NCBI GenBank assembly: GCA_040902855.1
Contig: JBBDWN010000139.1
Coordinates: 1 to 14,731 of the forward strand
Direction of reading: 5' to 3'
Source of the DNA: DATHWB01 sp040902855
Lineage (GTDB): Bacteria > Actinomycetota > Acidimicrobiia > Spongiisociales > ZC4RG35
Length of the DNA stretch: 14,731 nucleotides
Part shown: piece after piece, positions 14,728 through 14,731 of the stretch
Layout of the letters: each line of letters opens with the position of its first letter
Numbering within the stretch: position 1 is the first letter of the stretch
The notes under the pieces: model-generated
What the model was told of the DNA's origin: nothing
The model's input: the letters and a program-made list of their open reading frames with translations, nothing else
Database searches by the model: none
Translations under genes and position numbers: made by a program

Positions 14728-14731
14728 GGAA
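14724..14731 (+). CDS. Possible start of the next pur-operon gene (cut by window edge)
   Basis: ATGAGGAA begins inside the purL stop codon and repeats the 4-base ATGA overlap seen at three other junctions in the window. In many actinobacteria purF follows purL, so a purF start is plausible, but only two full codons are visible and nothing about the protein can be read. Confidence 0.35.

Noticed and set aside
1..14731. CRISPR array, insertion sequence, prophage, tRNA or rRNA
   Set aside because: No spaced direct repeats, transposase motifs, terminal inverted repeats or cloverleaf sequences were seen by eye. Composition looks even across the window.

Overview
The window is GC-rich, densely coded chromosomal DNA that looks actinobacterial. 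The signs are GTG starts, several genes without a Shine-Dalgarno site, an ArsC with actinobacterial-type motifs, a purC-purS-purQ-purL cluster with the small PurL, and a HutH ending that resembles actinobacterial enzymes as I remember them. No phylum-specific marker can be checked here, so placement in Actinomycetota (perhaps an Acidimicrobiia-like lineage) is inference. No mobile element, CRISPR array, tRNA or rRNA was seen.

Layout. (1) Positions 3-416 (+): the 3' part of an ArsC-type arsenate reductase, cut by the window edge. (2) 497-820 (-): a small RRM RNA-binding protein with a glycine/arginine-rich tail, followed by a clear intrinsic terminator at 450-477. (3) 1018-2850 (-): the ribosome-associated GTPase TypA/BipA. 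(4) 2964-4295 (+): an unrecognised 443-residue protein, divergent from typA, with an internal duplication and a C-terminal Cys/His cluster. (5) 4326-10598 (+): a histidine-utilisation operon, hutH-hutF-hutI-hutU, ending in a gene of the peptide deformylase family. (6) 10599-10777: a non-coding gap with a large nested hairpin, a second inverted repeat and a candidate promoter. (7) 10778-14727 (+): purC-purS-purQ-purL, and possibly the first bases of the next gene at 14724.

How the genes work together. HutH deaminates histidine to urocanate, HutU hydrates it to imidazolonepropionate, HutI opens the ring to formimino-glutamate, and HutF deiminates that to N-formyl-glutamate. The last step needs an N-formylglutamate deformylase (classically HutG), and no HutG-like gene is present in the window. 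The gene placed where one would be expected, one base after hutU, encodes a peptide deformylase-family metalloenzyme with all catalytic motifs. The most interesting hypothesis from this window is that this protein finishes the pathway by removing the formyl group from N-formyl-glutamate. The pur genes encode SAICAR synthetase and the three-part FGAM synthase (PurS, PurQ, PurL) of de novo purine synthesis. Overlapping start/stop codons join hutH-hutF-hutI and purC-purS-purQ-purL.
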